5,200 bases of DNA from Holophagales bacterium (GTDB lineage Bacteria; Acidobacteriota; Holophagae; Holophagales; Holophagaceae), in assembly GCA_031256155.1 (NCBI GenBank), contig JAIRRD010000067.1, forward strand, positions 1-5,200, read 5' to 3'. The first letter of the stretch is position 1. Each line of letters opens with the position of its first letter. The notes beneath the pieces were generated by a model. That model did no database searches. It saw only the letters and a list, made by a program, of their open reading frames with translations, and had not been told where the DNA came from. Below, one piece after another: positions 1-4,642 of the stretch. A program made the position numbers and the translations under genes.

Positions 1-1137
1 AACCTGAAGGATTTCAAGCTGGAAGTAGTAAATTATTCGGAGAAAGATATTTCTTTTAAGATGCCTGGAATTCCGGGGAATCCTACATTCAAAGGACGTA
101 TGCAAGACGATGCAATAAAAGGGGATTTTACACAGGGTGGCGGCTCATTTCCCTTTGAACTAAAGCGCGTTGGGGATGCCAAGCCAATAGGGGATGCCAA
201 GCCAATAATTGCTGCCGAGGCAAAGCCCCCAAAGGGGATCAGCGAAAAAAGCGTTACGGTTGGAAAAGACCCCTGGGAACTGCATGGGACTATGACGCTG
301 CCGACAGGAAAAGGGCCTTTCCCCGCTCTGGTCATTGTCCATGGAAGCGGCCCGTCGGATCGCAACGGGCGAATCGGGGAAAGCTATATCTACAGGGATA
401 TAGCATGGGGCATGGCCGACAAGGGCGTAGCTGTTCTGCGATATGACAAGCGCACATTTGTCCACGGGGCTAAATGGCCGGAAATTTTTACCCTGGACGA
501 TGAAACCGTTGATGATGTAGTGTCGGCGGTGTCAATCGTCAGCCAATCGGATGGAATAAATGCGGACAAGGTGTTTGTCCTCGGCCATTCGCTTGGGGGT
601 TATGCCCTTGGCCGGATTGCGGAGAGGTGTCCAAAAGCCGCTGGCTTTGTGTCCCTGGCAGGCTCTGCGAGGCCAATTGAAGATTTAATTCTTGAGCAAC
701 TTTTAGACCGAGGCCCAGAAAGTATCAAAAAGAGCATCCCAGGGGCTGTGGCAAAAGTCAAATCTGAGGATTTGTCTATAGACACGCCAGCAAACGAATT
801 GCCGCTGGGCACACCAGCATCCTTCTGGCTGGACCTGAGGGGATATGATCCCGTAGCCTCGCTCAGCAAGAGCAAGCGCCCAACTTTGATACTTCAGGGA
901 GAAGCCGACATTCAAGTCACCATGACGGATTTCGGCATGTGGAAAAAGGGCTTCCCCAATGCCACCCACAAGAGCTTCCCCAAGCTGAACCACCTATTCA
1001 TGCCAGTCGCAGGCAAGAGTACAGGAGTGGAGTATTATTCCCCAGGCCAAAGCGTCAGTCCAGACGTGATACAGACGATAGCAGAGTGGATAAAAACACC
1101 CGTCAATGCTATTAGCGATGCTATCAGCGATAAATAG
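1..1137 (+). CDS. Alpha/beta hydrolase (EstD-like esterase/peptidase fold), 5'-partial
   Basis: The frame is open from base 1 to the TAG at 1135-1137, so the true start is upstream; the first in-frame ATG at 61 lies inside a domain and is not a credible start. Numbering from that ATG, residues up to about 36 end a beta-rich N-terminal domain with the FTQGGGSFPFELKR signature that commonly precedes secreted hydrolases of this type. A Pro/Ala/Lys-rich linker follows (about 37-60), then the hydrolase domain. HGSGPSDRNG (94-103) matches the oxyanion-hole loop of EstD-like esterases; GHSLGG (175-180) is the nucleophile elbow with Ser177; Asp283 (GEAD) and His311 (NHLF) complete a plausible triad. 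Family knowledge points to ester or acyl-peptide hydrolysis, probably outside the cytoplasm, but the signal peptide is out of view and the substrate is unknown. The linker carries an exact 18-bp duplication. The fold is certain; the specific activity is not. Confidence 0.85.
   Translation, partial: NLKDFKLEVVNYSEKDISFKMPGIPGNPTFKGRMQDDAIKGDFTQGGGSFPFELKRVGDAKPIGDAKPIIAAEAKPPKGISEKSVTVGKDPWELHGTMTLPTGKGPFPALVIVHGSGPSDRNGRIGESYIYRDIAWGMADKGVAVLRYDKRTFVHGAKWPEIFTLDDETVDDVVSAVSIVSQSDGINADKVFVLGHSLGGYALGRIAERCPKAAGFVSLAGSARPIEDLILEQLLDRGPESIKKSIPGAVAKVKSEDLSIDTPANELPLGTPASFWLDLRGYDPVASLSKSKRPTLILQGEADIQVTMTDFGMWKKGFPNATHKSFPKLNHLFMPVAGKSTGVEYYSPGQSVSPDVIQTIAEWIKTPVNAISDAISDK
172..207 (+). repeat. 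Exact 18-bp tandem duplication inside the hydrolase gene
   Basis: Two perfect copies of GGGGATGCCAAGCCAATA lie head to tail (172-189 and 190-207). They keep the frame and encode GDAKPI twice, in the linker between the N-terminal domain and the catalytic domain. Absence of any mismatch suggests recent replication slippage or ongoing copy-number change. Confidence 0.95.
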
Positions 1138-1174
1138 TTATAAAGCAAGCACAGGCAAGCTAGGCAAATAATAT

Positions 1175-1734
1175 ATGGACGACCAAACCTACAACTCAAT
1201 CGTCAGCTTTATTTGGGGAATTGCCGACGATTGTCTCCGTGATGTTTATGTGCGCGGGAAATACCGCGATGTCATCCTCCCATGACAGTAATACGCCGTT
1301 TGGACGCGGTACTTGAAGATACCAAAGATGAAGTTTTGAGAATGAAGGAAAAACTTGATAAATCCGGCAACATCAACCAAACAGAGGCACTGTGCCGCAC
1401 AGCGAAACAGTCCTTTTGCAACATGTCAAAGTTTCGCTTAAAAGACCTTACGAGCCGCGCAAGCCAGCAGAAGCTCAAAATATACTTTCTGGCGTATTTG
1501 GAAGGTTTCTCTCCCAATGTCCAGGAGATTCTCAAAAAGTTTAAATTCCATGTACAGACAGACACGATGGCGGATGCCAATATACTCGGTGCGGTCATAG
1601 AGAAGTTCGTGTCACCTTCAATTCTGTACCGTTTGTTAAGTGCGTTGACTATACCTATTCCGTATATAACGGAGCAAGCGGAACCGGCGGTATGCTCACC
1701 GTTTCGCAACCACCTCGCTATGTATCAGGTCTAA
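1175..1734 (+). pseudogene. hsdM: Remnant of type I restriction-modification methyltransferase hsdM (frameshifted, internally deleted, truncated)
   Basis: An intact HsdM, with HsdS, methylates adenine in the recognition site of a type I restriction system. Here the gene survives in three frames. From ATG 1175, 36 residues read MDDQTYNSIVSFIWGIADD...VRGKYRDVILP, a typical HsdM N-terminus, ending at TGA 1283-1285. The family continues 'ILPMTVIRRLDAVLE', and exactly this resumes one frame over at ATG 1282: MTVIRRLDAVLE, then LTSRASQQKL, YLEGFSPNVQ and GAVIEKFVSPSI, the helical N-terminal domain, up to about 1623. The same frame then runs as non-homologous sequence to the stop at 1732-1734. In the third frame, about 1650-1709 reads TYSVYNGASGTGGMLTVSQ, which is the SAM-binding motif I region (normally YDGACGTGGMLTVAE). 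Roughly 60-70 codons between these pieces and the whole rest of the methyltransferase domain are missing, as are hsdS and hsdR. No strong Shine-Dalgarno precedes 1175. The identification is firm; a short 150-residue product from 1282 could still be made, but would have no catalytic domain. Confidence 0.9.
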
Positions 1735-2122
1735 TTACACTGATTACTTCACGCATGAAGTCGTCCGGGTCATGGAACGGCTTAGGAATATAGTGTTCGG
1801 CCTTTGTAAGCTCCAGTAAATGTTCCCTGGCGCCTGGCATTGATTGCGCGGTTGCCAGGACAACCGGAATCGTAGCTGTTTTCGGTTCCGCTTTTAACAA
1901 CTTTGTTATATAGACTCCATCCACTTTCTGACCATTGTGTTCTGAGTTCGGGAGACAGATGTCCATTATTATGGCGCTTAAATTACACTCACTGGCTATC
2001 TTTAGAATTTCCTCCACATTCTCAGAGATAAAAACTTCAATCCCGCATTTTCGTTTAAGAACAGATGCCATGAATTTAGCGTTCATCGGATCATCTTCAA
2101 CTATGAGAACTCGTTGCGTCAC
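1718..2122 (-). CDS. Single-domain response regulator (CheY-like receiver), orphan
   Basis: The 134-residue protein is a complete receiver domain with no output domain. It has the acidic pair Asp10/Asp11 (VEDD), phosphoacceptor Asp54 (IIMDICLP, codon at 1961-1963), switch Thr91 (VLATA), aromatic Tyr111 and the conserved Lys114 (YIPKPF). The loop after Asp54 is long (LPNSEHNGQKVDGVYI) compared with CheY; from memory, this NS-x-x-x-G-x-x-VDGV form is typical of a family of stand-alone receivers in cyanobacteria and some other bacteria. The start is GTG at 2120-2122: an in-frame TAA sits only four codons upstream, and the ATG at 2122-2124 is in another frame. A GGCAGGG stretch just upstream is a weak ribosome site. 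No histidine kinase is in view, so it must take phosphate from a distant kinase and act through protein-protein contact. Its 3' end meets the convergent hsdM remnant. The domain call is very secure; the signalling role is unknown. Confidence 0.95.
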   Translation of the reverse strand: MTQRVLIVEDDPMNAKFMASVLKRKCGIEVFISENVEEILKIASECNLSAIIMDICLPNSEHNGQKVDGVYITKLLKAEPKTATIPVVLATAQSMPGAREHLLELTKAEHYIPKPFHDPDDFMREVISVIRPDT

Positions 2123-2163
2123 ATGCCCTGCCTGTTAATAGCATAACGAATACGAAGCTGCGT

Positions 2164-2191
2164 TCAATAGGATTGAAGACTAATATGTCAA
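2164..2191 (-). promoter_or_regulatory. Possible promoter of the response regulator gene
   Basis: On the - strand a perfect -35 hexamer TTGACA (2186-2191) is followed after 16 bases by TATTGA (2164-2169), a poor -10 match with only three of six consensus bases. An A-rich stretch (CCCAAAAAA) lies just upstream of the -35. The site is in the 87-base gap after the PHP gene and about 40 bases before the GTG start. It would uncouple the regulator from the genes upstream. The weak -10 keeps confidence low. Confidence 0.35.
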
Positions 2192-2209
2192 TTTTTTGGG
2201 AAGCCGTTG

Positions 2210-3031
2210 TTATAATCCATTCAATATCCAATCGGGTACATTCAGATTTCCCCAGCCTGTACCCAGCTTGCACCCAGGCTTGTGGCGCCCGTGGTAATCG
2301 CTACCACCTGACGGAAGCATGTCCAGCGCCTTGCAAAGTGCTAGGAAATATGCTGTCTCTGTCTCGGAATGATCGGAGTAGTACACTTCGACACCGCGAG
2401 CTCCCCTGTCACGAAGATCCGCCATTGCTGAATCCCACACAAACTGGCCTCTGGCGAAGCGCCCGGGGTGAGCTATAAAGGGCAATCCCCTAGCTTCCCT
2501 GATCCACGTAAATGCATCGTCTGGCGACAAAAATTCAAATGGGATATAGGCTTGTGCTCCTTCGCCAAGGTATTTTTGAAAAACTTCCACTCTTGTCGCG
2601 GCATGTCCTGTTTCTACAAGCATATCTGCTATGTGTGCCCTTGTTAGCAGACCCAGTTGTTCATCTTCGAAAAAGTCTTCTGGTCGAATTTTTATTTTTA
2701 GGTCGTTCAGTTTTTGGAATATTTGTACATTGCGTTTATCACGGCGCAAACTTAGGCTCCTGACGCGCTCTTGAAAAAGGGTGTCATGGTGATCTATGAA
2801 AAGTCCCAGAACGTGCAAGTCGCTCCCCGAAAAATTACAACTCAGCTCAATTCCGGGTATAAGGCGGGTAGAAACACGACTCTGCTGATCTAGGAAATCA
2901 TCTAGGCCAGCCAATGTGTCGTGATCCGTAAGGGCCACGGCCTTAATACCCAACTGATCCGCAATTTCGGCAATAGTCGCTGGCTTGTCAGACCCATCGG
3001 AACAAATTGAGTGGCAGTGCAGGTCAATCAT
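2210..3031 (-). CDS. PHP-domain metal-dependent phosphoesterase, TrpH/YciV (RNase AM) type
   Basis: The 273-residue protein carries the whole PHP metal site in order: His5/His7 (DLHCHS), Asp12 (SDGS), Asp36-His37-Asp38 (ALTDHDT), Glu62 (IPGIELSC), His73 (LHVLGLF), Arg131-x-His133 (TRAHIA), His188 (FIAHPGRF), Glu215 (GVEVYY), His221 (YSDHSE) and Asp245/His247 (SGGSDYHG). The KPGCKLG tail motif is typical of the TrpH/YciV group. Characterised relatives are a 5'-to-3' exoribonuclease (RNase AM) that matures rRNA 5' ends and phosphatases of 3',5'-nucleoside bisphosphates, so a cytoplasmic trinuclear-metal phosphoesterase acting on nucleotides or RNA ends is expected. Length is close to that of E. 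coli YciV. The ATG at 3029-3031 is eight bases inside the 3' end of the FlhB-like gene and has no good Shine-Dalgarno, suggesting translational coupling. No metal ligand appears to be missing. Which substrate it uses cannot be read from the sequence. Confidence 0.9.
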   Translation of the reverse strand: MIDLHCHSICSDGSDKPATIAEIADQLGIKAVALTDHDTLAGLDDFLDQQSRVSTRLIPGIELSCNFSGSDLHVLGLFIDHHDTLFQERVRSLSLRRDKRNVQIFQKLNDLKIKIRPEDFFEDEQLGLLTRAHIADMLVETGHAATRVEVFQKYLGEGAQAYIPFEFLSPDDAFTWIREARGLPFIAHPGRFARGQFVWDSAMADLRDRGARGVEVYYSDHSETETAYFLALCKALDMLPSGGSDYHGRHKPGCKLGTGWGNLNVPDWILNGL

Positions 3032-3302
3032 TAGATTTATTGGCCTTGTACAAAGCCGCTAAGACTACGGCAACAGCTTGGAACAGTTTTGGCGGAATCA
3101 TCGTGTCTACTTCCAGTGGTTCAAGTGCGGCTGTCAGATCCGGGTCATGTTGTATCGGTATACCGTTTTCTTTAGCTAATTCCAGGATGCGATTGGCCAA
3201 ATGTCCCTGCCCCTTTGCAACTAATCGCGGAGCAACATCAAGAAACGGATGATGCGACAGATAGCGAAGTGCAACGGCACTGTTGCGCTTCACGCGTACC
3301 AA
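3024..3302 (-). CDS. Stand-alone FlhB/YscU/EscU cytoplasmic-domain protein (YlqH-like)
   Basis: The 92-residue protein matches the cytoplasmic C-terminal domain of flagellar and type III export switch proteins: SAVALRY (about 8-14), APRLVAKGQGHLANRILELA (24-43), ENGIPIQHDP (45-54) and IPPKLFQAVAVVLAALYK (69-86). It lacks both the four-helix membrane domain and the self-cleaving NPTH motif; KRNS stands where NPTH would be. This is the FhlB/YlqH arrangement found outside flagellar loci in Firmicutes and several Gram-negative phyla, where its role is poorly known. The start is uncertain: TTG at 3300-3302 is the first possible one after an in-frame TGA, and GTG at 3291-3293 (giving MKRNSAVALRY) fits the family better. 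An ATG 16 bases upstream of the TTG is out of frame. The gene overlaps the PHP gene by eight bases. Family assignment is strong; no secretion genes are nearby. Confidence 0.85.
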   Translation of the reverse strand: MVRVKRNSAVALRYLSHHPFLDVAPRLVAKGQGHLANRILELAKENGIPIQHDPDLTAALEPLEVDTMIPPKLFQAVAVVLAALYKANKSND

Positions 3303-3393
3303 AGTAGGGTACTTTCATAATGATTATCGAACACGTGTGTTAACAGTAATCTCTTCATCTTAGGACTGGCAAAGGTATAGCGATTTAATTGCT

Positions 3394-3807
3394 TTAATGT
3401 CCGCTGCTTGGCTGGCAGATTTCAATAAGAACTCCGCCTGTCTCCTTTGGATGAATAAACGCGATGCGATTTCCATGTGCGCCGCTACGGGGGGTCTTAT
3501 CAATCATTTGGACGCCCTTGTCCAGAAGCTCTCTGACTGCGGCGTCAACATCGTCAACTTCAAAGGCCAAATGGTGGATTCCGGGGCCTTTCTTTTCCAG
3601 GAATTTTCCAATGGCGCTTTCCGGGTCTGTACTTTCCAGATATTCCAAAGTACTTTCGCCAATGGGATAAAAAGCCGTACGAACCTTTTGATCCGCAACT
3701 TCTTCTGTATGTTCATGCTTGATGCCGAAAATGCGTTCCAGCCGCTCCATTGCTTCCTGCAAGGTAGGCGAAGCAATACCAATATGACTGATTTTTAGCA
3801 ATTTCAT
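3394..3807 (-). CDS. mce: Methylmalonyl-CoA epimerase
   Basis: The protein interconverts (2S)- and (2R)-methylmalonyl-CoA, joining propionyl-CoA carboxylase or transcarboxylase to the B12-dependent mutase, in propionate breakdown or succinate-to-propionate fermentation. At 137 residues it has the family's normal length and its two glyoxalase/VOC-type halves. Expected metal ligands are visible: His8 (ISHIGIA), Glu55 (TLEYLE), His78/79 (GPGIHHLAFEVDDVD) and Glu129 (VLIEICQP). The segment KTPRSGAHGNRIAFIHPKE also fits the family closely. The ATG at 3805-3807 is fixed by a consensus AGGAGG five bases away from its TTCTT spacer, and a promoter candidate lies further upstream. It is the first gene of a possible - strand transcript running into the FlhB-like and PHP genes after a gap of about 91 bases. 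The mutase and carboxylase genes are not in the window. A different VOC enzyme is unlikely given the match through the length. Confidence 0.95.
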   Translation of the reverse strand: MKLLKISHIGIASPTLQEAMERLERIFGIKHEHTEEVADQKVRTAFYPIGESTLEYLESTDPESAIGKFLEKKGPGIHHLAFEVDDVDAAVRELLDKGVQMIDKTPRSGAHGNRIAFIHPKETGGVLIEICQPSSGH

Positions 3808-3812
3808 AAGAA

Positions 3813-3818
3813 CCTCCT
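3813..3818 (-). promoter_or_regulatory. Consensus Shine-Dalgarno of the epimerase gene
   Basis: On the - strand GAGGAGGTTCTTATG gives a perfect AGGAGG with about six bases to the ATG at 3807. It is by far the best ribosome site in the window and fixes the epimerase start, suggesting strong translation. Confidence 0.9.
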
Positions 3819-3852
3819 CAACAAGGAATGGGGTTGGATATAGCTATTTTAG

Positions 3853-3880
3853 GTTATATTGCTCGCTTAACGGCAGGCAA
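3853..3880 (-). promoter_or_regulatory. Putative sigma-70-type promoter for the epimerase gene
   Basis: On the - strand TTGCCT (3875-3880, four of six consensus bases) is followed after 16 bases by TATAAC (3853-3858, five of six). Transcription would start near 3846, leaving a leader of about 40 bases that contains the AGGAGG site. Seen by eye only; no experimental support. Confidence 0.5.
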
Positions 3881-3906
3881 AACCCACCTGTAAACAATAC
3901 GCAATC

Positions 3907-3926
3907 AGGATTTGCACACAAATCCT
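3907..3926. repeat. Short inverted repeat, 8-bp stem, 4-base loop
   Basis: AGGATTTG (3907-3914) and CAAATCCT (3919-3926) are exact reverse complements around CACA. It lies about 27 bases upstream of the putative -35 of the epimerase gene and four bases from a larger hairpin. No T-run follows on either strand, so it does not look like a terminator. Confidence 0.6.
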
Positions 3927-3930
3927 AACA

Positions 3931-3962
3931 TAGCAGTTCAACTACAATAAGTTGAACTGCTA
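3931..3962. repeat. Perfect 13-bp inverted repeat, 6-base loop
   Basis: TAGCAGTTCAACT (3931-3943) is matched exactly by AGTTGAACTGCTA (3950-3962) around ACAATA. It sits in the spacer between the SRPBCC gene and the epimerase gene. Neither strand has a convincing T-run after the stem, so a second terminator is possible but a protein-binding palindrome or a processed RNA hairpin are equally open. Confidence 0.8.
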
Positions 3963-4035
3963 CAATGCAGAATAACACTTGTTCAATATTTTGGTGTAGT
4001 CGTTTACACTACCTGATGACTGCCGCGAAAACTCC

Positions 4036-4068
4036 CATCCCAAAATTACGGAATGCGATTTCGGGATG
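4036..4068 (-). terminator. Probable terminator after the SRPBCC gene
   Basis: On the - strand CATCCCGAAAT and ATTTTGGGATG pair over 11 positions with one G-T wobble around an 11-base loop, beginning about 11 bases after the TAG stop at 4080-4082. The tail GGAGTTTTC has only a short T-run separated from the stem, so efficiency may be modest. Confidence 0.55.
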
Positions 4069-4079
4069 AAACCAATGCT

Positions 4080-4502
4080 CTAAACGCGTGTTTCCTGACT
4101 CAAAGCCCCTAAACGGCGCGTCGCGGATACTAATCCTGTTTTTATCTTTTTCCCAAATCCCCATGCGTTAAAAATAGCCATCAGGCCTAATAATTCGCTT
4201 TCCAACTTTATTTTACTTCCCGATGGGTCTAAAGAAATATTAGCTACAAAGCGCATTTTCACGCCAAAGCGTAAGTTGACAAGAATTTCCATATAGCCTT
4301 GGCTACATTTCTTAATTAGCATCGTATAAACTCTGTCGCCGATAAAATACAACAATCCTTGCATTCCAATTACAAGCGGGCCATGCAGCTGAACTAGTTC
4401 CACATCTAAAAACCAACTCCTCCACCTGGAAACATCCTTAATCACATTCCACACCTCTTCAGGTCTGGCCAGTGTGTGTACACTGTGAGAAGTTCTAAAC
4501 AT
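4080..4502 (-). CDS. SRPBCC-fold protein (polyketide cyclase/START-like), hypothetical
   Basis: From the ATG at 4500-4502 the product has 140 residues. Its N-terminus FRTSHSVHTLARPEEVWNVI (2-21) followed by DVSRWRSWFLDVE is the first strand and helix of the SRPBCC (START/Bet v1) fold, which forms a deep hydrophobic ligand pocket; the GxQGLLYF and MRFVANISLDP segments fit later strands, and a long amphipathic helix near LGLMAIFNAWGFGKKIKTGL fits the C-terminal helix. Ligand and function are unknown; such proteins bind lipids or aromatic compounds or serve as cyclases or toxin-like partners. An ATG ten codons upstream (4530-4532) is also in frame, but it lies inside a perfect inverted repeat and lacks a ribosome site, while the 4502 ATG has GGGG five bases upstream and fits the family's start. 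No signal peptide or metal motif is seen. It forms a monocistronic unit with a terminator on each side. Confidence 0.75.
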   Translation of the reverse strand: MFRTSHSVHTLARPEEVWNVIKDVSRWRSWFLDVELVQLHGPLVIGMQGLLYFIGDRVYTMLIKKCSQGYMEILVNLRFGVKMRFVANISLDPSGSKIKLESELLGLMAIFNAWGFGKKIKTGLVSATRRLGALSQETRV

Positions 4503-4525
4503 GATATCCCCAACATTCAAAAACA

Positions 4526-4571
4526 ATTTCATGCGAAGCTACATTTTTCTGAATACAGCTTCGCATGAAAT
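4526..4571 (-). terminator. Perfect 15-bp inverted repeat with T-run: terminator or attenuator before the SRPBCC gene
   Basis: ATTTCATGCGAAGCT (4526-4540) and AGCTTCGCATGAAAT (4557-4571) are exact reverse complements around a 16-base loop. Read on the - strand the stem is followed at once by TGTTTTTG, which gives it intrinsic-terminator form in the direction of the SRPBCC gene, ending about 23 bases before the preferred ATG. It could back up the M3 peptidase terminator or attenuate expression of the SRPBCC gene. Confidence 0.6.
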
Positions 4572-4592
4572 AGAAACTCAGGACACATAAGA

Positions 4593-4621
4593 AACAAGCG
4601 CTAATTAAATTGGCGCTTGTT
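4593..4621 (-). terminator. Rho-independent terminator of the M3 peptidase gene
   Basis: AACAAGCGC (4593-4601) pairs exactly with GCGCTTGTT (4613-4621), and a G-T pair plus further A-T pairs extend the stem towards a tiny loop. On the - strand an A-rich run precedes the stem and TTTCTTAT follows it, starting about 22 bases after the peptidase stop. On the + strand TCTTTTCC also follows, so it could work both ways. Confidence 0.8.
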
Positions 4622-4642
4622 CTTTTCCGCTTTTTCATGGCT

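Noticed and set aside
61..63. ATG at 61 as the start of the hydrolase
   Set aside because: The frame is open to base 1 and the encoded sequence before 61 continues the N-terminal beta domain, so the start is outside the window.
1272..1709. 145-residue - strand ORF across the hsdM remnant
   Set aside because: It is antisense to sequence with clear HsdM similarity in the + frames and resembles no family I know.
1175..1734. Active, phase-variable restriction methyltransferase
   Set aside because: The C run at the shift is only three bases, and most of the catalytic domain is deleted, so restoring one base would not restore a methyltransferase.
3024..3302. Part of a flagellar or type III secretion locus
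   Set aside because: Only the isolated C-domain is present, without NPTH, membrane helices or any other export gene nearby.
3397..3798. 133-residue + strand ORF over the epimerase gene
   Set aside because: It mirrors the epimerase coding sequence, which has full-length family similarity and a consensus ribosome site on the other strand.
3900..3970. CRISPR array or insertion-sequence ends
   Set aside because: The hairpin arms differ from each other, there are no regular direct repeats, no target-site duplication and no transposase.
3994..4009. GTGTA/TACAC inverted repeat
   Set aside because: Five-base arms around six bases are too short to separate from chance in a spacer this long.
3965..4069. 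34-codon + strand ORF (ATG 3965 to TGA) in the spacer
   Set aside because: No Shine-Dalgarno, low-complexity hairpin context and no recognisable peptide pattern.
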